Of a DNA stretch of 64,000 nucleotides, positions 16,217 to 24,479 are shown piece after piece. The stretch spans positions 186,001 to 250,000 of the forward strand of contig NZ_QMEY01000008.1 in the NCBI RefSeq assembly GCF_003315795.1. Reading direction: 5' to 3'. The notes beneath the pieces are model-generated. The model was not told where the DNA came from. It saw only the letters and a program-made list of their open reading frames with translations, and did not search any database. This DNA comes from Spongiactinospora rosea (GTDB taxonomy: Bacteria > Actinomycetota > Actinomycetes > Streptosporangiales > Streptosporangiaceae). How positions within the stretch are numbered: position 1 is the stretch's first letter; each line of letters starts with the position of its first letter. The position numbers were made by a program, and so were the translations under genes.

Positions 16217-17875
16217 TCAGCGTACGAAACCGGTCACGACCAGCGGCAGCGACGCGTCGATCCCCGCCATGTTGAGCACGCCCGCGTCCTTCGGGTCGCC
16301 GATCGTGTAGCCCACCGGGACCATCGCGGCGACGACCACGCGCACGCCGGGGTTGACCGCGTCGCGGTACGCCTGAAGGGCCTGCGCGGCGTGCGAGCGG
16401 CCCGCCCAGGTCTCGTTGTCGGTGAACACCACGACGCCGTCGGCCGCCAGCCGCTCCTGCCGCGCCCAGGTGAACGGCAGCGACAGGTCGGTGCCGCCGC
16501 CCGAGGGGCGCCACCCGGCGATCTCGCGCAGGTTGGTGCGCGGCGTCACCTTGGACGGGTGGACCCGGGTGTCGACCTCGATGACGTGCGCGCCGCCCCG
16601 CTCGACGCGGGTCAGCATGACCGCCATCGCGCACCCCACCTCGTACGCCGTGCCGATCGGCGAGCCGCCGACGGACACCTTCTGGTGGCTCATCGACCCC
16701 GACGAGTCCACCGCGACCAGGAGCCGCCGCCCGGAGGGCGCCACGTTGCCGAAGGACAACTCGTACGTCTGCTCCAGCGCGTCGAGGATCGCGGGCACCG
16801 GGGTCCAGGTCTGCGCGCCGCCGCGCGGGTTCGGCCGGCTGCGGCCGCAGGCGTACACGCGCATGGCGAGCCAGGCGTCCATCGGGTGGACGCGGGCGCG
16901 CAGGATCGCCTCGCGGTCGGTGAGCCGCCGCACCGCCCGCGACGTGGCCGCCGCCATCGGCTTGAGCGTGCCGAGCCGGGTCATGCGGGCCAGGTTGCGA
17001 AGGAGCGCCGTCATGCCGATGGTGTCCACGAGCGCGTCCCACACCTCCGACTCCTTCAGCATGGCGTCGGGCAGGAACTCCCACGGCACCCGCGCCTCGG
17101 TGACCACCCGGACCGCCTCGCGCGCCGAGGTGACCGCCTTGGCGGTGCAGAACCGGTCGATCGCGGGCAGCTCATCTCGTGCCTCGTCATCGCTGACGTT
17201 TCCGGCGATCCACCCGAACAGCGTCCGCCGCTGCGGCGAGTCGGCCCGCGGGTGCGCGATCCGCAGGACGTCGCGCAGGTCGAACGCCTCGCCCTGCGGG
17301 GTCTTGCGCTGCCGCGCCTTGCAGGCCCGGAAGGCCACGCCGTCGGGGGCGCCGCCGAGGAACCACGACGCGAGCGCGGTGCGCAGCGAGCGCCCGGTCA
17401 CCGGCGCGGTGCCGCGCGGGGTCGCCTTGCCGCCGAGGTTCTTGTAGTAGCCGAAGAAGGAGGCCAGGTGATCAGTGGTCCTGGCGACCTTGGCCAGGGC
17501 GGACTTCGCCGCCCGGCGGGTGGCCGCGTCGCCGCGCGCGTAGCAGGCGGCCAGCGCGAACAGCGCCGGGTGGTTCTTCGGCGCTCGCGGCGGCCGGGCC
17601 GTGGAGATGTCGGTGAGCAGCGCGACGACGCGCGGGCCGTCGGCGGCGATGGCCTGGAACAGCACGTCCGCGTTCTGTTCGGTGAGCCTGTCCTCGCCCA
17701 CGTAGTAAGTGCCGCCGGTGGTGCCGAGGATCAGGAAGTCCTCGACCCGGTCCCACAGGTCCTTGGCGAACACGTAGCCGCCGGCCGCGTTCCGCACCTG
17801 GCCGGGACGGCCGGGCATGGGCCGCCGCTGCGGCGTCGCGAACCTCGAAACGCCCGCGAGGGGATCATTCGCCAT
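16217..17875 (-). CDS. rsr: Ro60-like TROVE domain RNA-binding protein
   Basis: Bacterial orthologue of the Ro60 autoantigen, 552 residues. An all-helical TROVE/HEAT ring domain occupies about residues 15-370 (FATPQRRPMPGR, GGYVFAKDLWDRVEDFLILGTTGGTYY near the start). A von Willebrand A domain follows with an intact MIDAS: DSSGSM at about 390-395, the Thr of GGGTDLS, and FTDNETW. In studied bacteria this protein binds misfolded RNA in its cavity and a Y RNA on its outer face, and can be tethered to polynucleotide phosphorylase. Start ATG 17875 has AAGGAG 7 nt upstream. A Y RNA-like element ends only 36 bp upstream on the same strand. Calling it rsr follows the Deinococcus name. Confidence 0.93.
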   Translation of the reverse strand: MANDPLAGVSRFATPQRRPMPGRPGQVRNAAGGYVFAKDLWDRVEDFLILGTTGGTYYVGEDRLTEQNADVLFQAIAADGPRVVALLTDISTARPPRAPKNHPALFALAACYARGDAATRRAAKSALAKVARTTDHLASFFGYYKNLGGKATPRGTAPVTGRSLRTALASWFLGGAPDGVAFRACKARQRKTPQGEAFDLRDVLRIAHPRADSPQRRTLFGWIAGNVSDDEARDELPAIDRFCTAKAVTSAREAVRVVTEARVPWEFLPDAMLKESEVWDALVDTIGMTALLRNLARMTRLGTLKPMAAATSRAVRRLTDREAILRARVHPMDAWLAMRVYACGRSRPNPRGGAQTWTPVPAILDALEQTYELSFGNVAPSGRRLLVAVDSSGSMSHQKVSVGGSPIGTAYEVGCAMAVMLTRVERGGAHVIEVDTRVHPSKVTPRTNLREIAGWRPSGGGTDLSLPFTWARQERLAADGVVVFTDNETWAGRSHAAQALQAYRDAVNPGVRVVVAAMVPVGYTIGDPKDAGVLNMAGIDASLPLVVTGFVR

Positions 17876-17911
17876 GATGCGCTCCTTCCATTCGGCCCCG
17901 CCGCCCTGTTC

Positions 17912-18082
17912 GCCGGCCCGGCCAGAGGCACGGATGTGGGGATTCCGACCGGCATTTTGACGGTGCGCTGCCACTGCGCCACACGAGGATGTGGCCCTCG
18001 TGGCGAGGAATCGAACCTCGCGACCCCCGGATCCCGAATCGATGACCGACCGGATTCGACCCGTGCCCCTGGCGGGACCGGC
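17912..18082 (-). ncRNA. yrlA: Y RNA with permuted tRNA-like module (YrlA type)
   Basis: On the minus strand, 5' and 3' arms 18082-18061 and 17912-17933 form a 22-position helix with a single C/C mismatch, the expected Ro60-binding stem. Inside, a connecting helix (about 18035-18027 with 17938-17952) leads to a tRNA mimic in permuted order. First comes a T arm, stem 18021-18016 with 18008-18003 and loop TTCGATT. Then a closed 7-bp hairpin, CACGAGG (18002-17996) with CCTCGTG (17988-17982), replaces the acceptor stem. After TG comes a D arm, GCGC/GCGC with loop AGTGGCA (17975-17969). T arm before D arm excludes a normal tRNA. Position just upstream of the TROVE gene matches known YrlA RNAs. Confidence 0.87.
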
Positions 18083-18732
18083 TCTGACCGGCCCATGAGC
18101 CCTGAGAGAACGCGGATATGGGAGGCGGGCGCCGGATGCGTCTTTATTTCAGAAAGATAACCGACGCCCATTCGACCCGCGTCTCTCAGGCCTCACGAAC
18201 CGCTTCTCACATTAGCGGCACGCCTGCCGCGCCACATCTGATTATTCGGCGCGCGGGAAATACCGGCCCCTTTGACCGCCCTGACGGTTGTAAGGTCCGG
18301 AGTCGATCTCGGGGGCCTTCGGCCGTCGAGCCCGCGAACGTGATTCTTCTCTCACCGGCCGCCGCTTCTCCCGCCGATCAACGGTCATCGCCCGTGCGGG
18401 CGGTGATTCGGCGGGCCTTCCACACCCGTATCCCCTCGACGCGCCGCCGGACGGCTCTGGCTAGCATGGAGATCCCCTCGGCGGGCAGGACGGGGCCGCA
18501 TCGCCCACCCAGGGCCATGGCGCAGAACGGCCCTCAAGACGATCCGAAGATCATCATCTGCCGCCGGTTAAATCCAGATGACATCTCCCGGCACAACTCG
18601 GAATGCTGAGGGCGGTCGATGAGTTTTGTCGGTGGCGTCCGGCAGGCTTTTGTACGACCGCAACCGATTGAGACCGACGGCTGGGCCACCGGCCACGACA
18701 CGTTATGCCCGCGACACTGATCGAGGTTTCCC
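18083..18732. other. Intergenic region between Y RNA and MFS gene
   Basis: About 650 bases without a convincing gene. It must hold the promoter of the Y RNA/TROVE unit (leftward) and that of the MFS gene (rightward). A short AT-rich island at about 18142-18165 stands out from the GC-rich background upstream of the Y RNA. A 163-codon open frame (18118-18609) has low-complexity Arg/Pro/Ser-rich composition and no recognisable domain. I see no tRNA or repeat here. Confidence 0.5.
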
Positions 18733-20238
18733 TTGTCCTCCCCACAGCTCGACCCACCTGTCACGTCCGCCCCCGCCGTTCGAGGCCGCACACCGGCCGT
18801 GATCCGGCTGCTGGTGCTCGCGACGTTCGTGGTCATCCTCAATGAGACGATCATGATCAATGCGATTCCGCAGCTCATGGAGGCGCTGCACATCACCGAG
18901 CAGACGGCTCAGTGGCTTTCGACCGCCTTCATGCTGACCATGGCCGCGGTGATCCCCATCACCGGGTGGTTCTTGCAGCGGGTGTCCACCCGGCAGGCGT
19001 ACACCACGGCGATGGGCCTGTTCCTGCTCGGCACCGCGCTGGCCGCCGTCGCGCCGTCGTTCGAGGTGCTGCTCGGCGCCCGGATCATCCAGGCGTCCGG
19101 CACCGCGGTGATGATGCCCTTGCTGATGACCACCCTGATGCAGGTCGTGCCGGAGTCCGACCGGGGCCGGGTGATGGGCAACGTCACACTGGCCATCTCG
19201 GTGGCGCCCGCGATGGGCCCGACGATCTCGGGGTTGATCCTGCAGCTCGGGTCCTGGCGGCTGCTGTTCGCCGTGGTGCTCCCCATCGCCGCCTTGATCA
19301 CCTGGGGCGGTCTCAGGAAGCTCCAGAACATCGACGAGTCCCACTTCAGCACCGTCGACTGGTTCAGCGTGGTGACCGCCGCGGCCGGGTTCGGCGGCCT
19401 GGTCTACGGGCTCAGCAAGTTCGAGGGCGGCGACGCCGGCCTCGCCATCGGCATCGTGGCGGCCGGTCTGCTCAGCATCGCGGTCTTCGTCGCCCGGCAG
19501 ATCTTCCTGCAGAAGCGCGGCGCGCCGCTGATGGACCTTCGCACGCTGCGCCACCGCACCTTCACGGTCGCGCTGATCCTGATGGCGGTCGCCTTCATGG
19601 CGATGCTCGGCTCGATGATCCTGCTGCCGCTGTACCTCCAGAACATCCGCGCGCTGAGCCCGCTCCAGACCGGCCTGCTGGTGATGCCCGGCGGCCTCGC
19701 GATGGGTCTGCTCGGCCCGACCGTCGGCCGGCTGTTCGACCGGTTCGGCGGACGCGTGCTGGTCATCCCCGGCGCGATCGGGATCATGGTCGCGCTGGCC
19801 GCCTTCACCCAGGTCACCATGACCACGCCGTTCTGGCTGCTGCTCGCCGTGCACGCGCTGCTGATGATCAGCCTGGCCGCGACCTTCACCCCGGTGTTCA
19901 CCCTCGGCCTCGGCGCGGTCCCCCCGCACCTCTACAGCCACGGCAGCTCCATCCTGAGCACCCTCCAGCAGGTCGCCGCCGCCTTCGGCACGGCACTGGT
20001 CATCACCGTGATGAGCGCCCGCGCCGAGGCCCTGAAGGCCACCGGGGTCACCCAGGTGGCCGCCACCCTCGACGGCATGCGCCTCGCCTTCATCATCGGC
20101 GCCGTCCTGTCGGTCGCCGTGGTCATCACCGCCCTCCTCCTCCCGGCCCGCGCCGAACACGCCGACGCCCACGGCCCCGACGAGGAGCCCGACCTCACCG
20201 TCGAAATCGACGACGACCGCTCCGTAAAGGTCACCTGA
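18733..20238 (+). CDS. MFS drug efflux transporter, DHA2 family (14 TMS)
   Basis: Inner-membrane proton-coupled exporter of 501 residues. Helix 1 (LLVLATFVVILNETIMINAIPQL) carries the NETI variant of the DHA2 D/N-x-T motif. Motif A-like GWFLQRVSTRQAYTTAM follows helix 2, and motif C-like AISVAPAMGPTISG marks helix 5. About 14 hydrophobic segments can be counted. Start TTG 18733 follows CGAGG; GTG 18799 would remove part of the cytoplasmic N-terminus. The tail EHADAHGPDEEPDLTVEIDDD is acidic. There is no regulator directly adjacent. EmrB/LfrA-type multidrug export is the likely role. Confidence 0.9.
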   Translation: MSSPQLDPPVTSAPAVRGRTPAVIRLLVLATFVVILNETIMINAIPQLMEALHITEQTAQWLSTAFMLTMAAVIPITGWFLQRVSTRQAYTTAMGLFLLGTALAAVAPSFEVLLGARIIQASGTAVMMPLLMTTLMQVVPESDRGRVMGNVTLAISVAPAMGPTISGLILQLGSWRLLFAVVLPIAALITWGGLRKLQNIDESHFSTVDWFSVVTAAAGFGGLVYGLSKFEGGDAGLAIGIVAAGLLSIAVFVARQIFLQKRGAPLMDLRTLRHRTFTVALILMAVAFMAMLGSMILLPLYLQNIRALSPLQTGLLVMPGGLAMGLLGPTVGRLFDRFGGRVLVIPGAIGIMVALAAFTQVTMTTPFWLLLAVHALLMISLAATFTPVFTLGLGAVPPHLYSHGSSILSTLQQVAAAFGTALVITVMSARAEALKATGVTQVAATLDGMRLAFIIGAVLSVAVVITALLLPARAEHADAHGPDEEPDLTVEIDDDRSVKVT

Positions 20239-20279
20239 CCCCACCGGCCGGCCAGGCCCACCCCCCACCCACCCGGGTT

Positions 20280-20705
20280 CGGCACCTGACCGCAGTCCCC
20301 TATCCCCGGCCACCGAGCCGGATTTCCCATCGGTAATGGCCCCCGACCTCGGTCACACCAGACAGACTCCGCCCCCACTCCGGACTCGGCGCCTGACCAC
20401 AAGCTCTTGTCACCGGCTCCCCCGCCGAATTCCCATCGGTGCAGATCACCCCACCTTCGTCACGGAAACCCCGCCTCCCACCTCCGTCCCGGACTCGGTG
20501 CCGGACACACTCCCGTACCACCGGGCTTCGCGCCGGATCTCCCGTCGATGGAGACCGCCTGACCACGGTCACCGGGAGCCTCGGGGCCCCCACACCAGGC
20601 AGGCTCGCCCCTCGCCCCTCGCCCCTCGCCCCTCGCCCCCGCTCCGGCTCGGCGCTTGATCACAATCCCCTATTGCCGGGTATCGCGCTGGACGTCCGTG
20701 CCGAT
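20280..20705 (+). repeat. Degenerate ~107-bp tandem repeat with internal heptamer array
   Basis: Four imperfect copies begin with the related words CGGCACCTGAC (20280), CGGCGCCTGAC (20387), CGGTGCCGGAC (20496) and CGGCGCTTGAT (20650). Copies 1-3 share downstream blocks such as CCGGATTTCCCATCGGT and GGTCAC. Spacing is 107, 109 and 154 bp; the longer third unit contains a tandem array of the 7-mer CGCCCCT, about five times, near 20605-20640. The repeat fills the gap between the MFS gene and the membrane-protein gene. I see no conserved reading frame across copies. Confidence 0.7.
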
Positions 20706-20714
20706 GTCCTCAGT

Positions 20715-22175
20715 GTGCGGACACCGAGCCTGATCTGGATCGGTCACCCCGTGACCGTCCTCGCCGTGGTGCTGCTGCCGCTCAATGATCACCTGTTCAA
20801 GGTGTGGTGGCCGGGGCCGGTGAGCGGAAAGCTCAGCGATGTGGCCGGGCTGATCGTCGTCCCGCCCCTGCTCGACCTGCTCATCCGCCGCCCCCTGGTG
20901 TCCATCGCGCTCACCGGCGCGGCCTTCACCCTGGTCAAGACCACTGCCGGCGGTGCCGCCCTGGCCACGTACGCGTGGTCGGCGCTCTGGGGACCCGCGC
21001 AGGTCGTCGCCGACCCGACCGACCTGCTCGCGTTGCCCGCCCTGGCCGTGGCCTGGTGGGCGCGGGGCCGCGCGTATCCGGGTGCCGTGCGGCGGGCCCG
21101 AGCCGTGATCGTGATCCCGTTCGCCGTACTGGCCGTGGCGGCGACCCACAGCGTGCCCGTCATGCTGCCCGACAGCGCGTACGCGGTGGGCACGCACGAC
21201 GGGGCGATCGTCGTGGCCGTCAGCGGCGGCGAGGAGTCCCGCCCCACGAAAACGGTCTTCGCCTCCGGCGACGGGGGATGGTCATGGGCCGCGAGCGGCA
21301 GCCCGCCTCCGCCCGCCGTACAGACCTCGGCCTGCGTACCCGGCGAGCCGACCCACTGCTACCGGATCGTCCCCGGCCTGCTCAAGGTCGAGCAATCGGC
21401 GGGCGGCCTGTGGACGACCGCGTGGGAGGTCTCCCCCGGCGACCAGGACAGGCTGGTCAGAAGGTACGAACCCCTATTCCCGAAGTACGCCGGGAAGGTC
21501 GCGTCGCTGGGCATCGCCGTGCAGGCCGTTCCCGGCGGCCATACCGTGGTGGTGGCCAACGGCGTGGACGGGATCGCCCTGCGCAGCGCCGACGGCGGAT
21601 GGCACCGGCTGGGGTGGGCGGGCACGGCGGGGTTCGCCGCCGCGAAAGCGGTTACCCTGAACGCGCCGGGCAGATACCACAGGCTGGTCCCCGGCATCGC
21701 ACTGCTGGCCGCCCTCGCCGCGGCCCTGGCGGCACTGTGCTGCGCGGCGGTGCGGTCCGCTCTTCCGCTCGCCGCGCTGACCATGCTGGCCGGAGGCTAC
21801 TGCTGCCTGGCGGGACTGAACACACCGATCTTTTTCGATCCACAAGCCGTGGCCATCGGCCTGCTCCTGCTGGCGGCCGGCCTGCCCTGGGCGGTGACGA
21901 TCGCCGTAAGGGTCCGGATTCGGCTACTTGCGTCGGGCATCGCCCTGGTCGCCGGGTGCGCCGAGTACTACGCGGTGATGACGCCCTACCGCCTGTGGCG
22001 TTCGGCCCTGATCGGCCACTACCACCTGGCCACCGGCCTGGCCGTACTGCTGGGCGGGGTTACGGCGGCGGCAGGCGTTCTCGCCGTACTCCGCTACGGC
22101 GTACGGCACGCAGCGGGGGCCAAGGATCTTCGGACGGGCGGTAGAGGCGGCTCTGGTGATGGACGGCCTCGATAG
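20715..22175 (+). CDS. Multi-pass membrane protein with external Asp-box region, unknown function
   Basis: Protein of about 486 residues, not recognised. The N-terminal third has roughly four hydrophobic segments (HPVTVLAVVLLPLN, VAGLIVVPPLLDLLI, VIVIPFAVLAVAA). A soluble, presumably extracellular region follows with two Asp-box-like turns, ASGDGGWSW and RSADGGWHR, as in sialidase-type beta-propellers. The last third has about five more hydrophobic segments (YHRLVPGIALLAALAAALAAL and on). No good Shine-Dalgarno was found; GTG 20715 is chosen because it precedes the first hydrophobic segment, while the open frame extends back into the tandem repeat. Its 3' end overlaps a decayed TetR fragment on the other strand. 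Confidence 0.65.
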   Translation: MRTPSLIWIGHPVTVLAVVLLPLNDHLFKVWWPGPVSGKLSDVAGLIVVPPLLDLLIRRPLVSIALTGAAFTLVKTTAGGAALATYAWSALWGPAQVVADPTDLLALPALAVAWWARGRAYPGAVRRARAVIVIPFAVLAVAATHSVPVMLPDSAYAVGTHDGAIVVAVSGGEESRPTKTVFASGDGGWSWAASGSPPPPAVQTSACVPGEPTHCYRIVPGLLKVEQSAGGLWTTAWEVSPGDQDRLVRRYEPLFPKYAGKVASLGIAVQAVPGGHTVVVANGVDGIALRSADGGWHRLGWAGTAGFAAAKAVTLNAPGRYHRLVPGIALLAALAAALAALCCAAVRSALPLAALTMLAGGYCCLAGLNTPIFFDPQAVAIGLLLLAAGLPWAVTIAVRVRIRLLASGIALVAGCAEYYAVMTPYRLWRSALIGHYHLATGLAVLLGGVTAAAGVLAVLRYGVRHAAGAKDLRTGGRGGSGDGRPR

Positions 22176-22203
22176 AGCGCAGCATGTTCCCGGCGTCCGA
22201 TTT
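22138..22203 (-). pseudogene. Remnant of a TetR C-terminus duplicated from the adjacent gene
   Basis: Minus-strand translation gives DAGNMLRSIEAVHHQSRLY, which parallels DAAEMLRYIKAVYHQIGLY at the end of the intact TetR protein encoded just upstream on the same strand. The nucleotide match covers roughly 58 bases with most positions identical. Nothing of the DNA-binding domain is present, so it is a decayed paralogue or partial tandem duplication. It overlaps the last codons of the membrane-protein gene on the plus strand. Confidence 0.6.
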
Positions 22204-22259
22204 GTCACCGCGCCCCGCCATCAGCGTCCGCCGGGAATGTGCCGTGCCGGCGGGCGGGG

Positions 22260-22895
22260 TCAGGGGGCTTTGGTGGGGTGATAGAGGCCGATTTGGTGGT
22301 AAACGGCCTTGATGTAGCGGAGCATTTCTGCGGCGTCTGGGGGGTCTGGTTGGAGTACGCGCCAGGTCACTGCGCCTGCCATCATGTCGATCAGGACGTC
22401 GGGGTCGGCGTCCGGGGAGACCGTGCCGTTTTGCTGGGCGTGGCGGAGCATTGCCATGGCGAGGTCGCGGCGGGGGAGGATGTGGTGTTTCCAGTAGGCG
22501 GCCATCAGGGACGGATGGCTGACGGCTGAGCCCATCATGCGGGCGGTCAGGGCGCGGAACTCCGGGCTGGCCGTTGTCTCCGCCGCCGCGGGGAGGATGC
22601 GTTCGATGATCTCGTGCGGGGTCATGGTCTCGACGTCCTCCGGGGAGGGGACGAGGTCGGCGGGGACCGTCTGTTCGACGGCCTGGGCGATCAGTTCCTC
22701 CTTGCCGCTCCAGCGGCGGTAGACGGTGAGCTTGCCCACTCCCGCGCGTTTGGCGATCTGCTCGATGCTGGTGCCCTCCACGCCGCGTTCGATGAACAGC
22801 TCCAGCGCCGCCCGCAGGATCGCGGCGTCGGTCTGCGGGTCGCGGGGGCGTCCGCGGCCTCGGGCAGTGGTCAATGGAGTGCTCCGTCCAGCCAT
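22260..22895 (-). CDS. TetR/AcrR family regulator of the flavin monooxygenase
   Basis: Repressor-type protein of 211 residues. The N-terminal HTH begins RGRGRPRDPQTDAAILRAAL, with IEQIAKRAGVGKLTVYRRWSGKEEL as the helix-turn-helix core, followed by a TetR_C-like ligand domain. It is co-directional with and downstream of the monooxygenase gene, overlapping its 3' end by 25 nt if ATG 22895 is used. A TTG at 22874 overlapping the upstream stop (TTGA) with GGAG 7 nt before it is an equally good start and would give a shorter arm. The perfect palindrome in front of the monooxygenase gene is its probable operator, making the pair autoregulated. Confidence 0.9.
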   Translation of the reverse strand: MAGRSTPLTTARGRGRPRDPQTDAAILRAALELFIERGVEGTSIEQIAKRAGVGKLTVYRRWSGKEELIAQAVEQTVPADLVPSPEDVETMTPHEIIERILPAAAETTASPEFRALTARMMGSAVSHPSLMAAYWKHHILPRRDLAMAMLRHAQQNGTVSPDADPDVLIDMMAGAVTWRVLQPDPPDAAEMLRYIKAVYHQIGLYHPTKAP

Positions 22896-24331
22896 CGTGC
22901 CAGCTCGGCAGGGCCGCCCTTGCAGGCCAGGTGGGCGTCCGGGCGTACGAGCATAGCGGGCAGCGCGTGGCCGGACGGGTGCAGGAGCGTCACCTGGTCG
23001 CCGAGCCGGGGGCGGGCCGCTTCGAGGGCGGCGGGGCCGCCGAGTACGGCCCAGCGGCCGCGTAGTTCGGCGTGCAGGCGGGTGGGGGTGCCGTCGGGCC
23101 GTTCGCAGGGGAGGTCGGGGACGCGGTCGCCGGGGCGGGGCCGTGCGCCGCGACCGCCCAGCGGGCCGCGGTGGTAGCTGACCCAGAGCTGGGAGGTCCC
23201 GTAGGTCACCCAGCGCTGCAGCCGTCCGATGTTGGAGATCGGCAGCAGTACCTGGTCGCGCAGGAACCGGCCGACCGGCCCGGCGGCGATATTGATCTTG
23301 GTTTGCGCGGTGCTGCCGCTCAGCACCTTGGCGGCCAGCGGACGCCGCTCGGCCTCGTAGGTGTCCAGCAGGCGCTCCCCGGCCCGGCCCTGGGCCACCA
23401 GGGCCAGCTTCCAGGCAAGGTTCTCCGCGTCGCCGAGCCCGGTGAGCATGCCCTGCCCGCCGAACGGCGCGTGCGCGTGCGCGGCGTCCCCGGCCAGCAG
23501 GACGCGTCCGCGCCGGTAGGTGTCGGCCAGCCGGCGATGCACCTGGAACAGCGACGCCCAGTCGGCCTCCAGCAGCCGGACGCCGATCCGGCCGGTGCGC
23601 TCGGCCAGGATGCGCCGCATGCGCTCGACGATCTGCTCCTCGCTCGGCCCGCTCTCGCGGAAGGCCGGGTCGTACGCGAGCAGCCGCCACCGGCCGCCGG
23701 GCATGGGCATCGCGCCCAGCATGCCGTCCGGGTGCACCCAGCCGCTGGTCCCCCCGCGCTCCAGCGTGGTGTCCAGGCGGGCGTCCACCAGCAGGAAGCG
23801 TTCGCTGACCTTGACGCCGGGGAAGCCGATGCCGGCCAGCCCGCGTACGGTGCTGCCGGTACCGTCGCAGCCCACGAGCCGGCCGGCCCGCACCACGCGC
23901 CCGTCGGCCAGCGTCGCGGACACGCCGGAGGCGTCCTGCTCGGCCGCCACCAGCCCGGCGTTCCACTCCGGCCGCCCGCCCAGCTCGGCCAGCCGGTCGC
24001 GCAGCGCCGCCTCCACCCGGGCCTGGGAGATCACCATGGGCGGCGCGGCGGTGCGCAGCCCGGGGTCGCCGAACCGGATGCGGGTCATCGGCCGGTCCCC
24101 CGCGTACGTGGTGATCGTCATCGCCCGCAGCGACTCCCCGGCCAGGCCGCCGAGCGCGTCGAGCCGGTCCAGGACCTCCGAGCCGCGCGCGTGCACGAAG
24201 TTGGCCCTCGACGTGGTGGCCGGCCCCTGGGCCTTGTCCACCACCCGTACCGAGACGCCGTGCTGGAGCAGCGCGCAGGCCAGTGCCAGGCCCACCGGCC
24301 CCGCCCCGGCCACCAGAACGTCGGTGTCCAT
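22871..24331 (-). CDS. FAD-dependent aromatic monooxygenase (PheA/TfdB/RdmE type)
   Basis: Class A flavin hydroxylase of 486 residues. It has the N-terminal FAD motif VLVAGAGPVGLALACAL (GxGxxG), the DG-type sequence near VGCDGTGSTVRG that contacts FAD and NAD(P)H, and GRVLLAGDAAHAHAPFGGQGMLTGLGDAENLAWKLA (GD motif and following helix). The C-terminal thioredoxin-like domain typical of phenol hydroxylases and polyketide oxygenases is present. It would hydroxylate an aromatic or polyketide-like substrate, possibly as detoxification given the TetR partner (rifampicin monooxygenase-like enzymes are related). Start ATG 24331 is preceded by AGGAGG-like GGAGGG. Confidence 0.9.
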   Translation of the reverse strand: MDTDVLVAGAGPVGLALACALLQHGVSVRVVDKAQGPATTSRANFVHARGSEVLDRLDALGGLAGESLRAMTITTYAGDRPMTRIRFGDPGLRTAAPPMVISQARVEAALRDRLAELGGRPEWNAGLVAAEQDASGVSATLADGRVVRAGRLVGCDGTGSTVRGLAGIGFPGVKVSERFLLVDARLDTTLERGGTSGWVHPDGMLGAMPMPGGRWRLLAYDPAFRESGPSEEQIVERMRRILAERTGRIGVRLLEADWASLFQVHRRLADTYRRGRVLLAGDAAHAHAPFGGQGMLTGLGDAENLAWKLALVAQGRAGERLLDTYEAERRPLAAKVLSGSTAQTKINIAAGPVGRFLRDQVLLPISNIGRLQRWVTYGTSQLWVSYHRGPLGGRGARPRPGDRVPDLPCERPDGTPTRLHAELRGRWAVLGGPAALEAARPRLGDQVTLLHPSGHALPAMLVRPDAHLACKGGPAELARWLDGALH

Positions 24332-24349
24332 GAGCCCTCCTATTAGTTA

Positions 24350-24361
24350 ACGGTACCGTTC
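24350..24361. promoter_or_regulatory. Palindromic TetR operator AACGGTACCGTT
   Basis: Perfect 12-bp palindrome AACGGTACCGTT located 19 bp upstream of the monooxygenase start codon, in an AT-rich patch (TATTAG to the left, CCGTAAACAAAATA to the right). Position and symmetry fit the binding site of the TetR protein encoded at the end of this two-gene unit. Confidence 0.65.
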
Positions 24362-24479
24362 CGTAAACAAAATAGGCGGCCGGTGGGCCGGTGTCCAGCG
24401 CCGGTCACCAGGCCCAGGTGGGATCGCCGGTGGCGGACTGGGACACCGCCCACAGCCGTTCCCGGGCGGGCTCGCGACT

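Noticed and set aside
14943..17084. A longer start for the solute-binding protein, reaching into the TROVE gene
   Set aside because: The true start ATG 16073 has AGGAGG and a Tat signal immediately after; upstream frame is antisense-free read-through on the TROVE gene.
17950..18025. An ordinary tRNA gene
   Set aside because: T arm precedes D arm and the acceptor-like stem is closed by a loop; no 5'-acceptor/D/anticodon/T order exists, so it is a Y RNA tRNA-mimic instead.
18118..18609. A 163-codon open frame before the MFS gene
   Set aside because: Arg/Ser/Pro-rich without domain or ribosome-binding site; likely non-coding.
20605..20640. CRISPR-like repeat array
   Set aside because: The 7-mers are directly tandem without spacers and there are no cas genes.
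20439..20714. N-terminal extension of the unknown membrane protein
   Set aside because: This part lies in the tandem repeat, is Pro/Arg-rich, and has no start signal; treated as read-through.
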